A stretch of DNA of 64,000 bases from Clusia tigrina (Eukaryota > Arthropoda > Insecta > Diptera > Clusiidae). This document shows, piece by piece, positions 41,601 through 53,918 of the stretch. How positions within the stretch are numbered: the first letter of the stretch is position 1; every line of letters starts with the position of its first letter. The DNA is taken from the NCBI GenBank assembly GCA_920105625.2, contig OV050032.1, positions 95,588,542 to 95,652,541 on the forward strand, in the 5' to 3' direction. The notes under the pieces are model-generated. The model ran no database searches. It was not told the DNA's origin and worked only from the letters and a program-made list of their open reading frames with translations. The position numbers and the translations under genes were made by a program.

Positions 41601-44504
41601 ATAAAGTACCCGAGCCTCTTGTCAATTTAAGCTATCGCTCAAAGCTATGCTACCCTAGAATCCCAAATCAAACACTGATAAAACTTCAAACGCCCCTAAC
41701 TTCTTTACGGTACGTCCTACACATATCAAAGTTTGCAACATATAAATGCTTGTAACTTTTTACTGGAGCGTCATAAAACCTTGAAATTTTGTAACAATAA
41801 AGTACCAGAGCTTCTTGTCAATTTAAGCTATCGCTCAAAGCTATGCTACCCTAGAGTCCCAAATCAAACACTTATAAAACTTCAAACGCCCCTAACTTCT
41901 TTACGGTACGTCCTACACATATCAAAGTTTGCAACATTCAAATGCTTGTAACTTTTTACTGGAGCGTCATAAAACCTTGAAATTTTGTAACAATGAAGTA
42001 CTCGAGCCTCTTGTCAATTTAAGCCATCGGTCAAAGCTATGCTACCCTTGAGTCCCAAATCAAACACTGATAAAACTTCAAACGCCCCTTACTTCTTTAC
42101 GGTACGTCCTACACATATCAAAGTTTGCAACATACAAATGCTTGTAACTTTTTACTGGACCGTCATAAAACCTTGAAATTTTGTAACAATAAAGTACTCG
42201 AGCCTCTTGTCAAATTAAGCTATCGCTCAAAGCTATGCTACCCTAGAGTCCCAAATCAAACACTGATAAAACTTCAAACGCCCCTAACTTCTTTACGGGA
42301 CGTCCTACACCTATCAAAGTTTGCAACATACAAATGCTTGTAACTTTTTACTGGAGCGTCATAAAACCTTGAAATTTTGTAACAATAAAGTACTCGAGCC
42401 TCTTGTCAATTTAAGCCATCGCTCAAAGCTATGCTACCCTTGAGTCCCAAATCAAACACTGATAAAACTTCAAACGCCCCTAACCTCTATATGGTACGTC
42501 CTACACCTATCAAAGTTTGCAACATACAAATGCTTGTAACTTTTTACTAAATCGTCATAAAACCTTGAAATTTTGTAACAATAAAGTACTCGCGCCTCTT
42601 GTCAATTTAGGCCATCGCTCAAAGCTATGCTACCCTAGAGTCCCAAATCAAAGACTGATAAAACTTCAAACGCCCCTAACTTCTTTACGGTACGTCCTAC
42701 ACATATCAAAGTTTGCAACATTCAAATGCTTGTAACTTTTTACTGGAGCGTCATAAAACCTTGAAATTTTGTAACAATAAAGTACTCGAGCATCTTGTCA
42801 ATTTAAGTTATCGCTCAAGCTATGCTACCATTGAGTCCGAAATCAAACACTGATAAAACTTCAAATGGCAATAACTTCTATACGGTACGTCCTACAACTA
42901 TCAAAGTTTGCAACATACAAATGCTTGTATCTTTTTACGGGAGCGTCATAAAACCTTGAAATTTTGTAACAATAAAGTACTCGAGCCTCTTGTCAATTTA
43001 AGCTATCACTCAAAGCTATGCTCCCCTTGAGTCCCAAAACAAACACTGACAAAACTTGAAATGGCCCAAACTTCTTTACGGTACGTCCTACACCTATCAA
43101 AGTTTGCAACATACAATTGCTTGTATCTTTTTACTGGAGCGTCATAAAACCTTGAAATTTTGTAACAATAAAGTACTCAAGCCTCTTGTCAATTTAAGCT
43201 ATCGCTCAAAGCTATGCTACCCTTGAGTCCCAAATCAAACACTGATAAAACTTCAAATGGCCCTAACTTCTATACGGTACGTCCTACACCTATCAAAGTT
43301 TGCAACATACAAATGCTTGTAACTTTTTACTGGAGCGTCATAAAACTTTGAAATTTTGTAACAATAAAATACCCGAGCCTCTTGTCAATTTAAGCTATCG
43401 CTCAAAGCTATGCTACCCTAGAGTCCCAAATCAAACACTGATAAAACTTCAAACGCCCCAAACTTCTTTACGGTACGTCATTCACCTATCAAAGTTTGCA
43501 ACATACAAATGCTTGGAACTTTTCACTGGAGCGTCATAAAACTTTGAAATTTTGTAACAATAAAGTACTCGAGCCTCTTGTCAATTTCAGCTATCGCTCA
43601 AAGCTATGCTACCCTAGAGTCCCAAATCAAACACTGATAAAACTTCAAACGCCCCTAACTTCTTTACGGTACGTCCTACACATATCAAAGTTTGCAACAT
43701 ACAAATGCTTGTAACTTTTTACTGGAGCGTCATAAAACTTTGAAATTTTGTAACAATAAAGTACCCGAGCCTCTTGTCAATTTAAGCCATCGCTCAAAGC
43801 TATGCTACCCTAGAGTCTTAAATCAAACACTGATAAAACTTCAAAGGCCCCTAACTTCTTTATGGTACTTCCTACACCTATCAAAGTTTGCAACATACAA
43901 ATGCTTGTAACTTTTTACTGGAGCGTCATAAAACCTTGAAATTTTGTAACAATAAAGTACTCGAGCCTCTTGTCAATTTAAGCTATCGCTCAAAGCTATG
44001 CTACCCTAGAGTCCCAAATCAAACACTGATAAAACTTCAAACGCCCCTAACTTCTTTACGGTACGTCCTACACATATCAAAGTTTGCAACATACAAATGC
44101 TTGTAACTTTTTACTGGAGCGTCATAGAACCTTGAAATTTTGTAACAATAAAGTACACGAGCATCTTGTCAATTTAAGTTATCGCTCAAAGCTATGCTAC
44201 CATTGAGTCCCAAATCAAACACTGATAAAACTTCAAATGGCCCTAACTTCTATACGGTACGTCCTACACCTATCAAAGTTTGCAACATACAAATGCTTGT
44301 AACTTTTTACTAGAGCGTCATAAAACCTTGAAATTTTGTAACAATAAAGTACTCGAGCATCTTGTCAATTTAAGTTATCGCTCAAAGCTATGCTACTAAT
44401 GAAACCCAAATCAAACACTGATTAAACTTCAAATGGCAATAACTTCTATACGGTACGTCCTACACCTATCAAAGTTTGCAACATACAAATGCTTGTATCT
44501 TTTT
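38627..44504. repeat. Overlapping tandem duplication, unit 2 (5878 bp)
   Basis: It carries the same ordered variants as 34511-38626. Offsets rise from 4116 through 5096 and 5291 to 5878 bp by whole monomers. It keeps the four monomers (about 39019-39802) that unit 1 lacks but 13548-25888 has, so unit 1 lost them after this duplication. It also has extra monomers, for example an added near-copy at 41762 and others around 42572-43330. The first two monomers (38627, 38823) are near-identical, a single-monomer duplication. Confidence 0.87.
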
Positions 44505-46661
44505 ACTGGAGCGTCATAAAACCTTGAAATTTTGTAACAATAAAGTACTCGAGCATCTTGTCAATTTAAGTTATCGGTCAAAGCTATGCTACCCTAGAGT
44601 CCCAAATCAAACACTGATAAAACTTCAAACGCCCCTAACTTCTTTACGGTACGTCCTACACATATCAAAGTTTGCAACATACAAATGATTGTAATTTTTT
44701 ACTGGAGCGTCATAAAACCTTGAAATTTTGTAACAATAAAGTACTCGAGCATCTTGTCAATTTAAGTTATCGCTCAAAGCTATGCTACCATTGAGTCCCA
44801 AATCAAACACTGATAAAACTTCAAACGCCCCTAACTTCTTTACGGTACGTCCTACACATATCAAAGTTTGCAACATACAAATACTTGTAACTTTTTACTG
44901 GAGAGTCATAAAACCTTGAAATTTTGTAACAATAATGTACTCGAGCATCTTGTCAATTTAAGTTATCGCTCAAAGCTATGCTACCATTGAGTCCCAAAAC
45001 AAACACTGATTAAACTTCAAATGGCAATAACTTCTATACGGTACGTCCTACACCTATCAAAGTTTGCAACATACAAATGCTTGTATCTTTTTACTGGAGC
45101 ATCATAAAACCTTGAAAAATTTGTAACAATAAAGTACTCGAGCATCTTGTCAATTTAAGTTATCGCTCAAAGCTATGCTACCATTGAGTCCCAAATCAAA
45201 CACTGATAAAACTTCAAATGGCCCTAACTTCTATATGGTACGTCCTACACCTATCAAAGTTTGCAACATACAAATGCTTGGAACTTTTCACTGGAGCGTC
45301 ATAAAACTTTGAAATTTTGTAACAATAAAGTACTCGAGCCTCTTGTCAATTTAAGCTATCGCTCAAAGCTATGCTACCCTAGAGTCCCAAATCAAACACT
45401 GATAAAACTTCCAACGCCCCTAACTTCTTTACGGTACGTCCTACACATATCAAAGTTTGCAACATACAAATGCTTGTAACTTTCTACTGGAGCGTCATAA
45501 AACCTTGAAATTTTGTAACAATAAAGTACTCGAGCATCTTGTCAATTTAAGTTATCGCTCAAAGCTATGCTACCATTGAGTCCCAAATCAAACACTGATA
45601 AAACTTCAAATGGCCCAAACTTCTTTACGGTACGTCCTACACCTATCAAAGTTTGCAACATACAATTGCTTGTATCTTTTTACTGGAGCGTCATAAAACC
45701 TTGAAATTTTGTAACAATAAAGTACTCAAGCCTCTTGTCAATTTAAGCTATCGCTCAAAGCTATGCTACCCTTGAGTCCCAAATCAAACACTGATAAAAC
45801 TTCAAATGGCCCTAACTTCTATACGGTACGTCCTACACCTATCAAAGTTTGCAACATACAAATGCTTGTAACTTTTTACTGGAGCGTCATAAAACTTTGA
45901 AATTTTGTAACAATAAAGTACCCGAGCCTCTTGTCAATTTAAGCTATCGCTCAAAGCTATGCTACCCTAGAGTCCCAAATCAAACACTGATAAAACTTCA
46001 AACGCCCCAAACTTCTTTACGGTACGTCATTCACCTATCAAAGTTTGCAACATACAAATGCATGGAACTTTTCACTGGAGCGTCATAAAACTTTGAAATT
46101 TTGTAACAATAAAGTACTCGAGCCTCTTGTCAATTTAAGCCATCGCTCAAAGCTATGCTACCCTAGAGTCTTAAATCAAACACTGATAAAACTTCAAAGG
46201 CCCCTAACTTCTTTATGGTACGTCCTACACCTATCAAAGTTTGCAACATACAAATGCTTGTAACTTTTTACTGGAGCGTCATAAAACCTTGAAATTTTGT
46301 AACAATAAAGTACTCGAGCATCTTGTCAATTTAAGTTATCGCTCAAAGCTATGCTACTAATGAGTCCCAAATCAAACACTGATTAAACTTCAAATGGCAA
46401 TAACTTCTATACGGTACGTCCTACACCTATCAAAGTTTGCAACATACAAATGCTTGTATCTTTTTACTGGAGCGTCATAAAACCTTGAAATTTTGTAACA
46501 ATAAAGTACTCGAGCATCTTGTCAATTTAAGTTATCGGTCAAAGCTATGCTACCCTAGAGTCCCAAATCAAACACTGATAAAACTTCAAACGCCCCTAAC
46601 TTCTTTACGGTACGTCCTACACATATCAAAGTTTGCAACATACAAATGCTTGGAACTTTTC
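44505..46661. repeat. Transitional segment next to the regular higher-order repeat
   Basis: Eleven monomers. Some are typical of the duplicated block to the left ('gtcttaaatc', 'gtcattcacc', 'acaattgcttg'). Others are early forms of the 7-mer components to the right ('cttccaacg' with 'cttggaacttttc' at 45290, 'gagagtc' at 44897, 'gattgtaatttttt' near 44690). Several look like hybrids. The stretch from 45290 to 46661 equals seven monomers (1372 bp) but has a different content. Confidence 0.78.
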
Positions 46662-48034
46662 ACTGGAGCGTCATAAAACTTTGAAATTTTGTAACAATAA
46701 AGTACTCGAGCCTCTTGTCAATTTAAGCTATCTCTCAAAGCTATGCTACCCTAGAGTCCCAAATCAAACACTGATAAAACTTCCAACGCCCCTAACTTCT
46801 TTACGGTACGTCCTACACATATCAAAGTTTGCAACATACAAATGCTTGTAACTTTCTACTGGAGCGTCATAAAACCTTGAAATTTTGTAACAATAAAGTA
46901 CTCGAGCATCTTGTCAATTTAAGTTATCGCTCAAAGCTATGCTACCATTGAGTCCCAAATCAAACACTGATAAAACTTCAAATGGCTCTAACTTCTATAC
47001 GGTACGTCCTACACCTATCAAAGTTTGCAACAAACAAATGCTTGTAACTTTTTACTGGAGCGTCATAAAACCTTGAAATTTTGTAACAATAAAGTACTCG
47101 AGCATCTTTGTCAATTTAAGTTATCGCTCAAAGCTATGCTACTATTGAGTCCCAAATCAAACACTGATTAAACTTCAAATGGCAATAACTTCTATACGGT
47201 ACGTCCTACACCTATCAAAGTTTGCAACACACAAATGCTTGTATCTTTTTACTGGAGCGTCATAAAACCTTGAAATTTTGTAACAATAAAGTACTCGAGC
47301 ATCTTGTCAATTTAAGTTATCGCTCAAAGCTATGCTACCCTAGAGTCCCAAATCAAACACTGATAAAACTTCAAACGCCCCTAACTTTATTACGGTACGT
47401 CCTACACATATCAAAGTTTGAAACATACAAATGATTGTAATTTTTTACTGGAGCGTCATAAAACCTTGAAATTTTGTAACAATAAAGTACTCGAGCATCT
47501 TGTCAATTTAAGTTATCGCTCAAAGCTATGCTACCATTGAGTCCCAAATCAAACACTGATAAAACTTCAAACGCCCCTAACTTCTTTACGGTACATCCTA
47601 CACCTATCAAAGTTTGCAACATACAAATGCTTGTAACTTTTTACTGGAGAGTCATAAAACCTTGAAATTTTGTAACAATAATGCACTCGAGCATCTTGTC
47701 AATTTAAGTTATCGCTCAAAGCTATGCTACCATTGAGTCCCAAATCAAACACTGATTAAACTTCAAATGGCAATAACTTCTATACGGTACGTCCTACACC
47801 TATCAAAGTTTGCAACATACAAATGCTTGTATCTTTTTACTGGAGCGTCATAAAACCTTGAAATTTTGTAACAATAAAGTACTCGAGCATCTTGTCAATT
47901 TAAGTTATCGCTCAAAGCTATGCTACCATTGAGTCCCAAATCAAACACTGATAAAACTTCAAATGGCCCTAACTTCTATACGGTACGTCCTACACCTATC
48001 AAAGTTTGCAACATACAAATGCTTGGAACTTTTC
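46662..48034. repeat. HOR copy 1, complete 7-mer
   Basis: m1 to m7 in order, 1373 bp. Local variants are 'ctatctctc' in m1 and 'ctttattacgg' in m4. Confidence 0.93.
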
Positions 48035-49211
48035 ACTGGAGCGTCATAAAACTTTGAAATTTTGTAACAATAAAGTACTCGAGCCTCTTGTCAATTTAAG
48101 CTATCGCTCAAAGCTATGCTACCCTAGAGTCCCAAATCAAACACTGATAAAACTTCCAACGCCCCTAACTTCTTTACGGTACGTCCTACACATATCAAAG
48201 TTTGCAACATACAAATGCTTGTAACTTTCTACTGGAGCGTCATAAAACCTTGAAATTTTGTAACAATAAAGTACTCGAGCATCTTTGTCAATTTAAGTTA
48301 TCGCTCAAAGCTATGCTACTATTGAGTCCCAAATCAAACACTGATTAAACTTCAAATGGCAATAACTTCTATACGGTACGTCCTACACCTATCAAAGTTT
48401 GCAACACACAAATGCTTGTATCTTTTTACTGGAGCGTCATAAAACCTTGAAATTTTGTAACAATAAAGTACTCGAGCATCTTCTCAATTTAAGTTATCGC
48501 TCAAAGCTATGCTACCCTAGAGTCCCAAATCAAACACTGATAAAACTTCAAACGCCCCTAACTTCTTTACGGTACGTCCTACACATATCAAAGTTTGAAA
48601 CATACAAATGATTGTAATTTTTTACTGGAGCGTCATAAAACCTTGAAATTTTGTAACAATAAAGTACTCGAGCATCTTGTCAATTTAAGTTATCGCTCAA
48701 AGCTATGCTACCATTGAGTCCCAAATCAAACACTGATAAAACTTCAAACGCCCCTAACTTCTTTACGGTACGTCCTACACCTATCAAAGTTTGCAACATA
48801 CAAATGCTTGTAACTTTTTACTGGAGAGTCATAAAACCTTGAAATTTTGTAACAATAATGCACTCGAGCATCTTGTCAATTTAAGTTATCGCTCAAAGCT
48901 ATGCTACCATTGAGTCCCAAATCAAACACTGATTAAACTTCAAATGGCAATAACTTCTATACGGTACGTCCTACACCTATCAAAGTTTGCAACATACAAA
49001 TGCTTGTATCTTTTTACTGGAGCGTCATAAAACCTTGAAATTTTGTAACAATAAAGTACTCGAGCATCTTGTCAATTTAAGTTATCGCTCAAAGCTATGC
49101 TACCATTGAGTCCCAAATCAAACACTGATAAAACTTCAAATGGCCCTAACTTCTATACGGTATGTCCTACACCTATCAAAGTTTGCAACATACAAATGCT
49201 TGGAACTTTTC
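48035..49211. repeat. HOR copy 2, 6-mer lacking m2
   Basis: 1177 bp. m1 is followed directly by m3, so m2 is absent. m4 has 'catcttctc'. Confidence 0.92.
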
Positions 49212-50584
49212 ACTGGAGCGTCATAAAACTTTGAAATTTTGTAACAATAAAGTACTCGAGCCTCTTGTCAATTTAAGCTATCGCTCAAAGCTATTCTACC
49301 CTAGAGTCCCAAATCAAACACTGATAAAACTTCCAACGCCCCTAACTTCTTTACGGTACGTCCTACACATATCAAAGTTTGCAACATACAAATGCTTGTA
49401 ACTTTCTACTGGAGCGTCATAAAACCTTGAAATTTTGTAACAATAAAGTACTCGAGCATCTTGTCAATTTAAGTTATCGCTCAAAGCTATGCTACCATTG
49501 AGTCCCAAATCAAACACTGATAAAACTTCAAATGGCTCTAACTTCTATACGGTACGTCCTACACCTATCAAAGTTTGCAACAAACAAATGCTTGTAACTT
49601 TTTACTGGAGCGTCATAAAACCTTGAAATTTTGTAACAATAAAGTACTCGAGCATCTTTGTCAATTTAAGTTATCGCTCAAAGCTATGCTACTATTGAGT
49701 CCCAAATCAAACACTGATTAAACTTCAAATGGCAATAACTTCTATACGGTACGTCCTACACCTATCAAAGTTTGCAACACACAAATGCTTGTATCTTTTT
49801 ACTGGAGCGTCATAAAACCTTGAAATTTTGTAACAATAAAGTACTCGAGCATCTTGTCAATTTAAGTTATCGCTCAAAGCTATGCTACCCTAGAGTCCCA
49901 AATCAAACACTGATAAAACTTCAAACGCCCCTAACTTCTTTACGGTACGTCCTACACATATCAAAGTTTGAAACATACAAATGATTGTAATTTTTTACTG
50001 GAGCGTCATAAAACCTTGAAATTTTGTAACAATAAAGTACTCGAGCATCTTGTCAATTTAAGTTATCGCTCAAAGCTATGCTACCATTGAGTCCCAAATC
50101 AAACACTGATAAAACTTCAAACGCCCCTAACTTCTTTACGGTACGTCCTACACCTATCAAAGTTTGCAACATACAAATGCTTGTAACTTTTTACTGGAGA
50201 GTCATTAAACCTTGAAATTTTGTAACAATAATGCACTCGAGCATCTTGTCAATTTAAGTTATCGCTCAAAGCTATGCTACCATTGAGTCCCAAATCAAAC
50301 ACTGATTAAACTTCAAATGGCAATAACTTCTATACGGTACGTCCTACACCTATCAAAGTTTGCAACATACAAATGCTTGTATCTTTTTACTGGAGCGTCA
50401 TAAAACCTTGAAATTTTGTAACAATAAAGTACTCGAGCATCTTGTCAATTTAAGTTATCGCTCAAAGCTATGCTACCATTGAGTCCCAAATCAAACACTG
50501 AAAAAACTTCAAATGGCCCTAACTTCTATACGGTACGTCCTACACCTATCAAAGTTTGCAACATACAAATGCTTGGAACTTTTC
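49212..50584. repeat. HOR copy 3, complete 7-mer
   Basis: 1373 bp. Private changes are 'ctattctacc' in m1, 'gtcattaaacc' in m6 and 'ctgaaaaaac' in m7. The last two reappear 3334 bp downstream. Confidence 0.93.
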
Positions 50585-52349
50585 ACTGGAGCGTCATAAA
50601 ACTTTGAAATTTTGTAACAATAAAGTACTCGAGCCTCTTGTCAATTTAAGCTATCGCTCAAAGCTATGCTACCCTAGAGTCCCAAATCAAACACTGATAA
50701 AACTTCCAACGCCCCTAACTTCTTTACGGTACGTCCTACACATATCAAAGTTTGCAACATACAAATGCTTGTAGCTTTCTACTGGAGCGTCATAAAACCT
50801 TGAAATTTTGTAACAATAAAGTACTCGAGCATCTTGTCAATTTATGTTATCGCTCAAAGCTATGCTACCATTGAGTCCCAAATCAAACACTGATAAAACT
50901 TCAAATGGCTCTAACTTCTATACGGTACGTCCTACACCTATCAAAGTTTGCAACAAACAAATGCTTGTAACTTTTTACTGGAGCGTCATAAAACCTTGAA
51001 ATTTTGTAACAATAAAGTACTCGAGCATCTTTGTCAATTTAAGTTATCGCTCAAAGCTATGCTACTATTGAGTCCCAAATCAAACACTGATTAAACTTCA
51101 AATGGCAATAACTTCTATACGGTACGTCCTACACCTATCAAAGTTTGCAACACACAAATGCTTGTATCTTTTTACTGGAGCGTCATAAAACCTTGAAATT
51201 TTGTAACAATAAAGTACTCGAGCATCTTGTCAATTTAAGTTATCGCTCAAAGCTATGCTACCCTAGAGTCCCAAATCAAACACTGATAAAACTTCAAAGG
51301 CCCCTAACTTCTTTACGGTACGTCCTACACATATCAAAGTTTGAAACATACAAATGATTATAATTTTTTACTGGAGCGTCATAAAACCTTGAAATTTTGT
51401 AACAATAAAGTACTCGAGCATCTTGTCAATTTAAGTTATCGCTCAAAGCTATGCTACCATTGAGTCCCAAATCAAACACTGATAAAACTTCAAATGCCCC
51501 TTACTTCTTTACGGTACGTCCTACACCTATCAAAGTTTGCAACATTCAAATGCTTGTAACTTTTTACTGGAGAGTCATAAAACCTTGAAATTTTGTAACA
51601 ATAATGCACTCGAGCATCTTGTCAATTTAAGTTATCGCTCAAAGCTATGCTACCATTGAGTCCCAAATCAAACACTGATTAAACTTCAAATGGCAATAAC
51701 TTCTATACGGTACGTCCTACACCTATCAAAGTTTGCAACATACAAATGCTTGTATCTTTTTACTGGAGCGTCATAAAACCTTGAAATTTTGTAACAATAA
51801 AGTACTCGAGCATCTTGTCAATTTAAGTTATCGCTCAAAGCCATGCTACCATTGAGTCCCAAATCAAACACTGATAAAACTTCAAATGGCCCTAACTTCT
51901 ATACGGTACGTCCTACACCTATCAAAGTTTGCAACATACAAATGCTTGGAACTTTTCACTGGAGCGTCATAAAACTTTGAAATTTTGTAACAATAAAGTA
52001 CTCGAGCCTCTTGTCAATTTAAGCTATCGCTCAAAGCTATGCTACCCTAGAGTCCCAAATCAAACACTGATAAAACTTCCAACGCCCCTAGCTTCTTTAC
52101 GGTACGTCCTACACATATCAAAGTTTGCAACATACAAATGCTTGTAACTTTCTACTGGAGCGTCATAAAACCTTGAAATTTTGTAACAATAAAGTACTCG
52201 AGCATCTTGTCAATTTAAGTTATCGCTCAAAGCTATGCTACCATTGAGTCCCAAATCAAACACTGATAAAACTTCAAATGGCTCTAACTTCTATACGGTA
52301 CGTCCTACACCTATCAAAGTTTGCAACATACAAATGCTTGTAACTTTTT

Positions 52350-52546
52350 ACTGGAGCGTCATAAAACCTTGAAATTTTGTAACAATAAAGTACTCGAGCA
52401 TCTTTGTCAATTTAAGTTATCGCTCAAAGCTATGCTACCCTAGAGTCCCAAATCAAACACTGATAAAACTTCAAACGCCCCTAACTTCTTTACGGTACGT
52501 CCTACACATATCAAAGTTTGAAACATACAAATGATTGTAATTTTTT
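52350..52546. repeat. Hybrid monomer m3/m4 (197 bp)
   Basis: The left part has the m3 mark 'catctttgtc' (extra T). The right part has the m4 marks 'ccctagag', 'aacgcccc' and 'gaaacatac..gattgtaat'. The switch lies between monomer bases of about 55 and 90. It removes one monomer from this HOR copy. The same hybrid recurs at 55684-55880, as expected from the 3334-bp duplication. Confidence 0.9.
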
Positions 52547-53134
52547 ACTGGAGCGTCATAAAACCTTGAAATTTTGTAACAATAAAGTACTCGAGCAACT
52601 TGGCAATTTAAGTTATCGCTCAAAGCTATGCTACCATTGAGTCCCAAATCAAACACTGATAAAACTTCAAACGCCCCTAACTTCTTTACGGTACGTCCTA
52701 CACCTATCAAAGTTTGCAACATACAAATGCTTGTAACTTTTTACTGGAGAGTCATAAAACCTTGAAATTTTGTAACAATAATGCACTCGAGCATCTTGTC
52801 AATTTAAGTTATCGCTCAAAGCTATGCTACCATTGAGTCCCAAATCAAACACTGATTAAACTTCAAATGGCAATAACTTCTATACGGTACGTCCTACACC
52901 TATCAAAGTTTGCAACATACAAATGCTTGTATCTTTTTACTGGAGCGTCATAAAACCATGAAATTTTGTAACAATAAAGTACTCGAGCATCTTGTCAATT
53001 TAAGTTATCGCTCAAAGCTATGCTACCATTGAGTCCCAAATCAAACACTGATAAAACTTCAAATGGCCCTAACTTCTATACGGTACGTCCTACACCTATC
53101 AAAGTTTGCAACATACAAATGCTTGGAACTTTTC

Positions 53135-53330
53135 ACTGGAGCGTCATAAAACTTTGAAATTTTATAACAATAAAGTACTCGAGCCTCTTGTCAATTTAAG
53201 CTATCGCTCAAAGCTATGCTACCCTAGAGTCCCAAATCAAACACTGATAAAACTTCCAACGTCCCTAACTTCTTTACGGTACGTCCTACACATATCAAAG
53301 TTTGCAACACACAAATGCTTGTATCTTTTT
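53135..53330. repeat. Hybrid monomer m1/m3
   Basis: The left and middle parts are m1 ('actttgaaat', 'cctcttg', 'cttccaacg'). The right end is m3 ('caacacac', 'cttgtatcttttt'). It joins m1 directly to m4/m5 material, deleting the monomers between. It is repeated at 56469-56664. Confidence 0.88.
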
Positions 53331-53918
53331 ACTGGAGCGTCATAAAACCTTGAAATTTTGTAACAATAAAGTACTCGAGCATCTTGTCAATTTAAGTTAT
53401 CGCTCAAAGCTATGCTACCATTGAGTCCCAAATCAAACACTGATAAAACTTCAAACGCCCCTAACTTCTTTACGGTACGTCCTACACCTATCAAAGTTTG
53501 CAACATACAAATGCTTGTAACTTTTTACTGGAGAGTCATTAAACCTTGAAATTTTGTAACAATAATGCACTCGAGCATCTTGTCAATTTAAGTTATCGCT
53601 CAAAGCTATGCTACCATTGAGTCCCAAATCAAACACTGATTAAACTTCAAATGGCAATAACTTCTATACGGTACGTCCTACACCTATCAAAGTTTGCAAC
53701 ATACAAATGCTTGTATCTTTTTACTGGAGCGTCATAAAACCTTGAAATTTTGTAACAATAAAGTACTCGAGCATCTTGTCAATTTAAGTTATCGCTCAAA
53801 GCTATGCTACCATTGAGTCCCAAATCAAACACTGAAAAAACTTCAAATGGCCCTAACTTCTATACGGTACGTCCTACACCTATCAAAGTTTGCAACATAC
53901 AAATGCTTGGAACTTTTC

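Larger units (their letters stand above)
50585..53918. repeat. 17-monomer macro-unit, copy 1 (3334 bp)
   Basis: Made of a complete 7-mer (50585-51957), a 6-mer with an m3/m4 hybrid (51958-53134) and a 4-mer (53135-53918). The variants 'tgtagctttc', 'aaaggcccc' with 'gattataat', 'aaagccatgc', 'accatgaaat' and 'ttttataac' recur at exactly +3334 bp. Confidence 0.9.
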
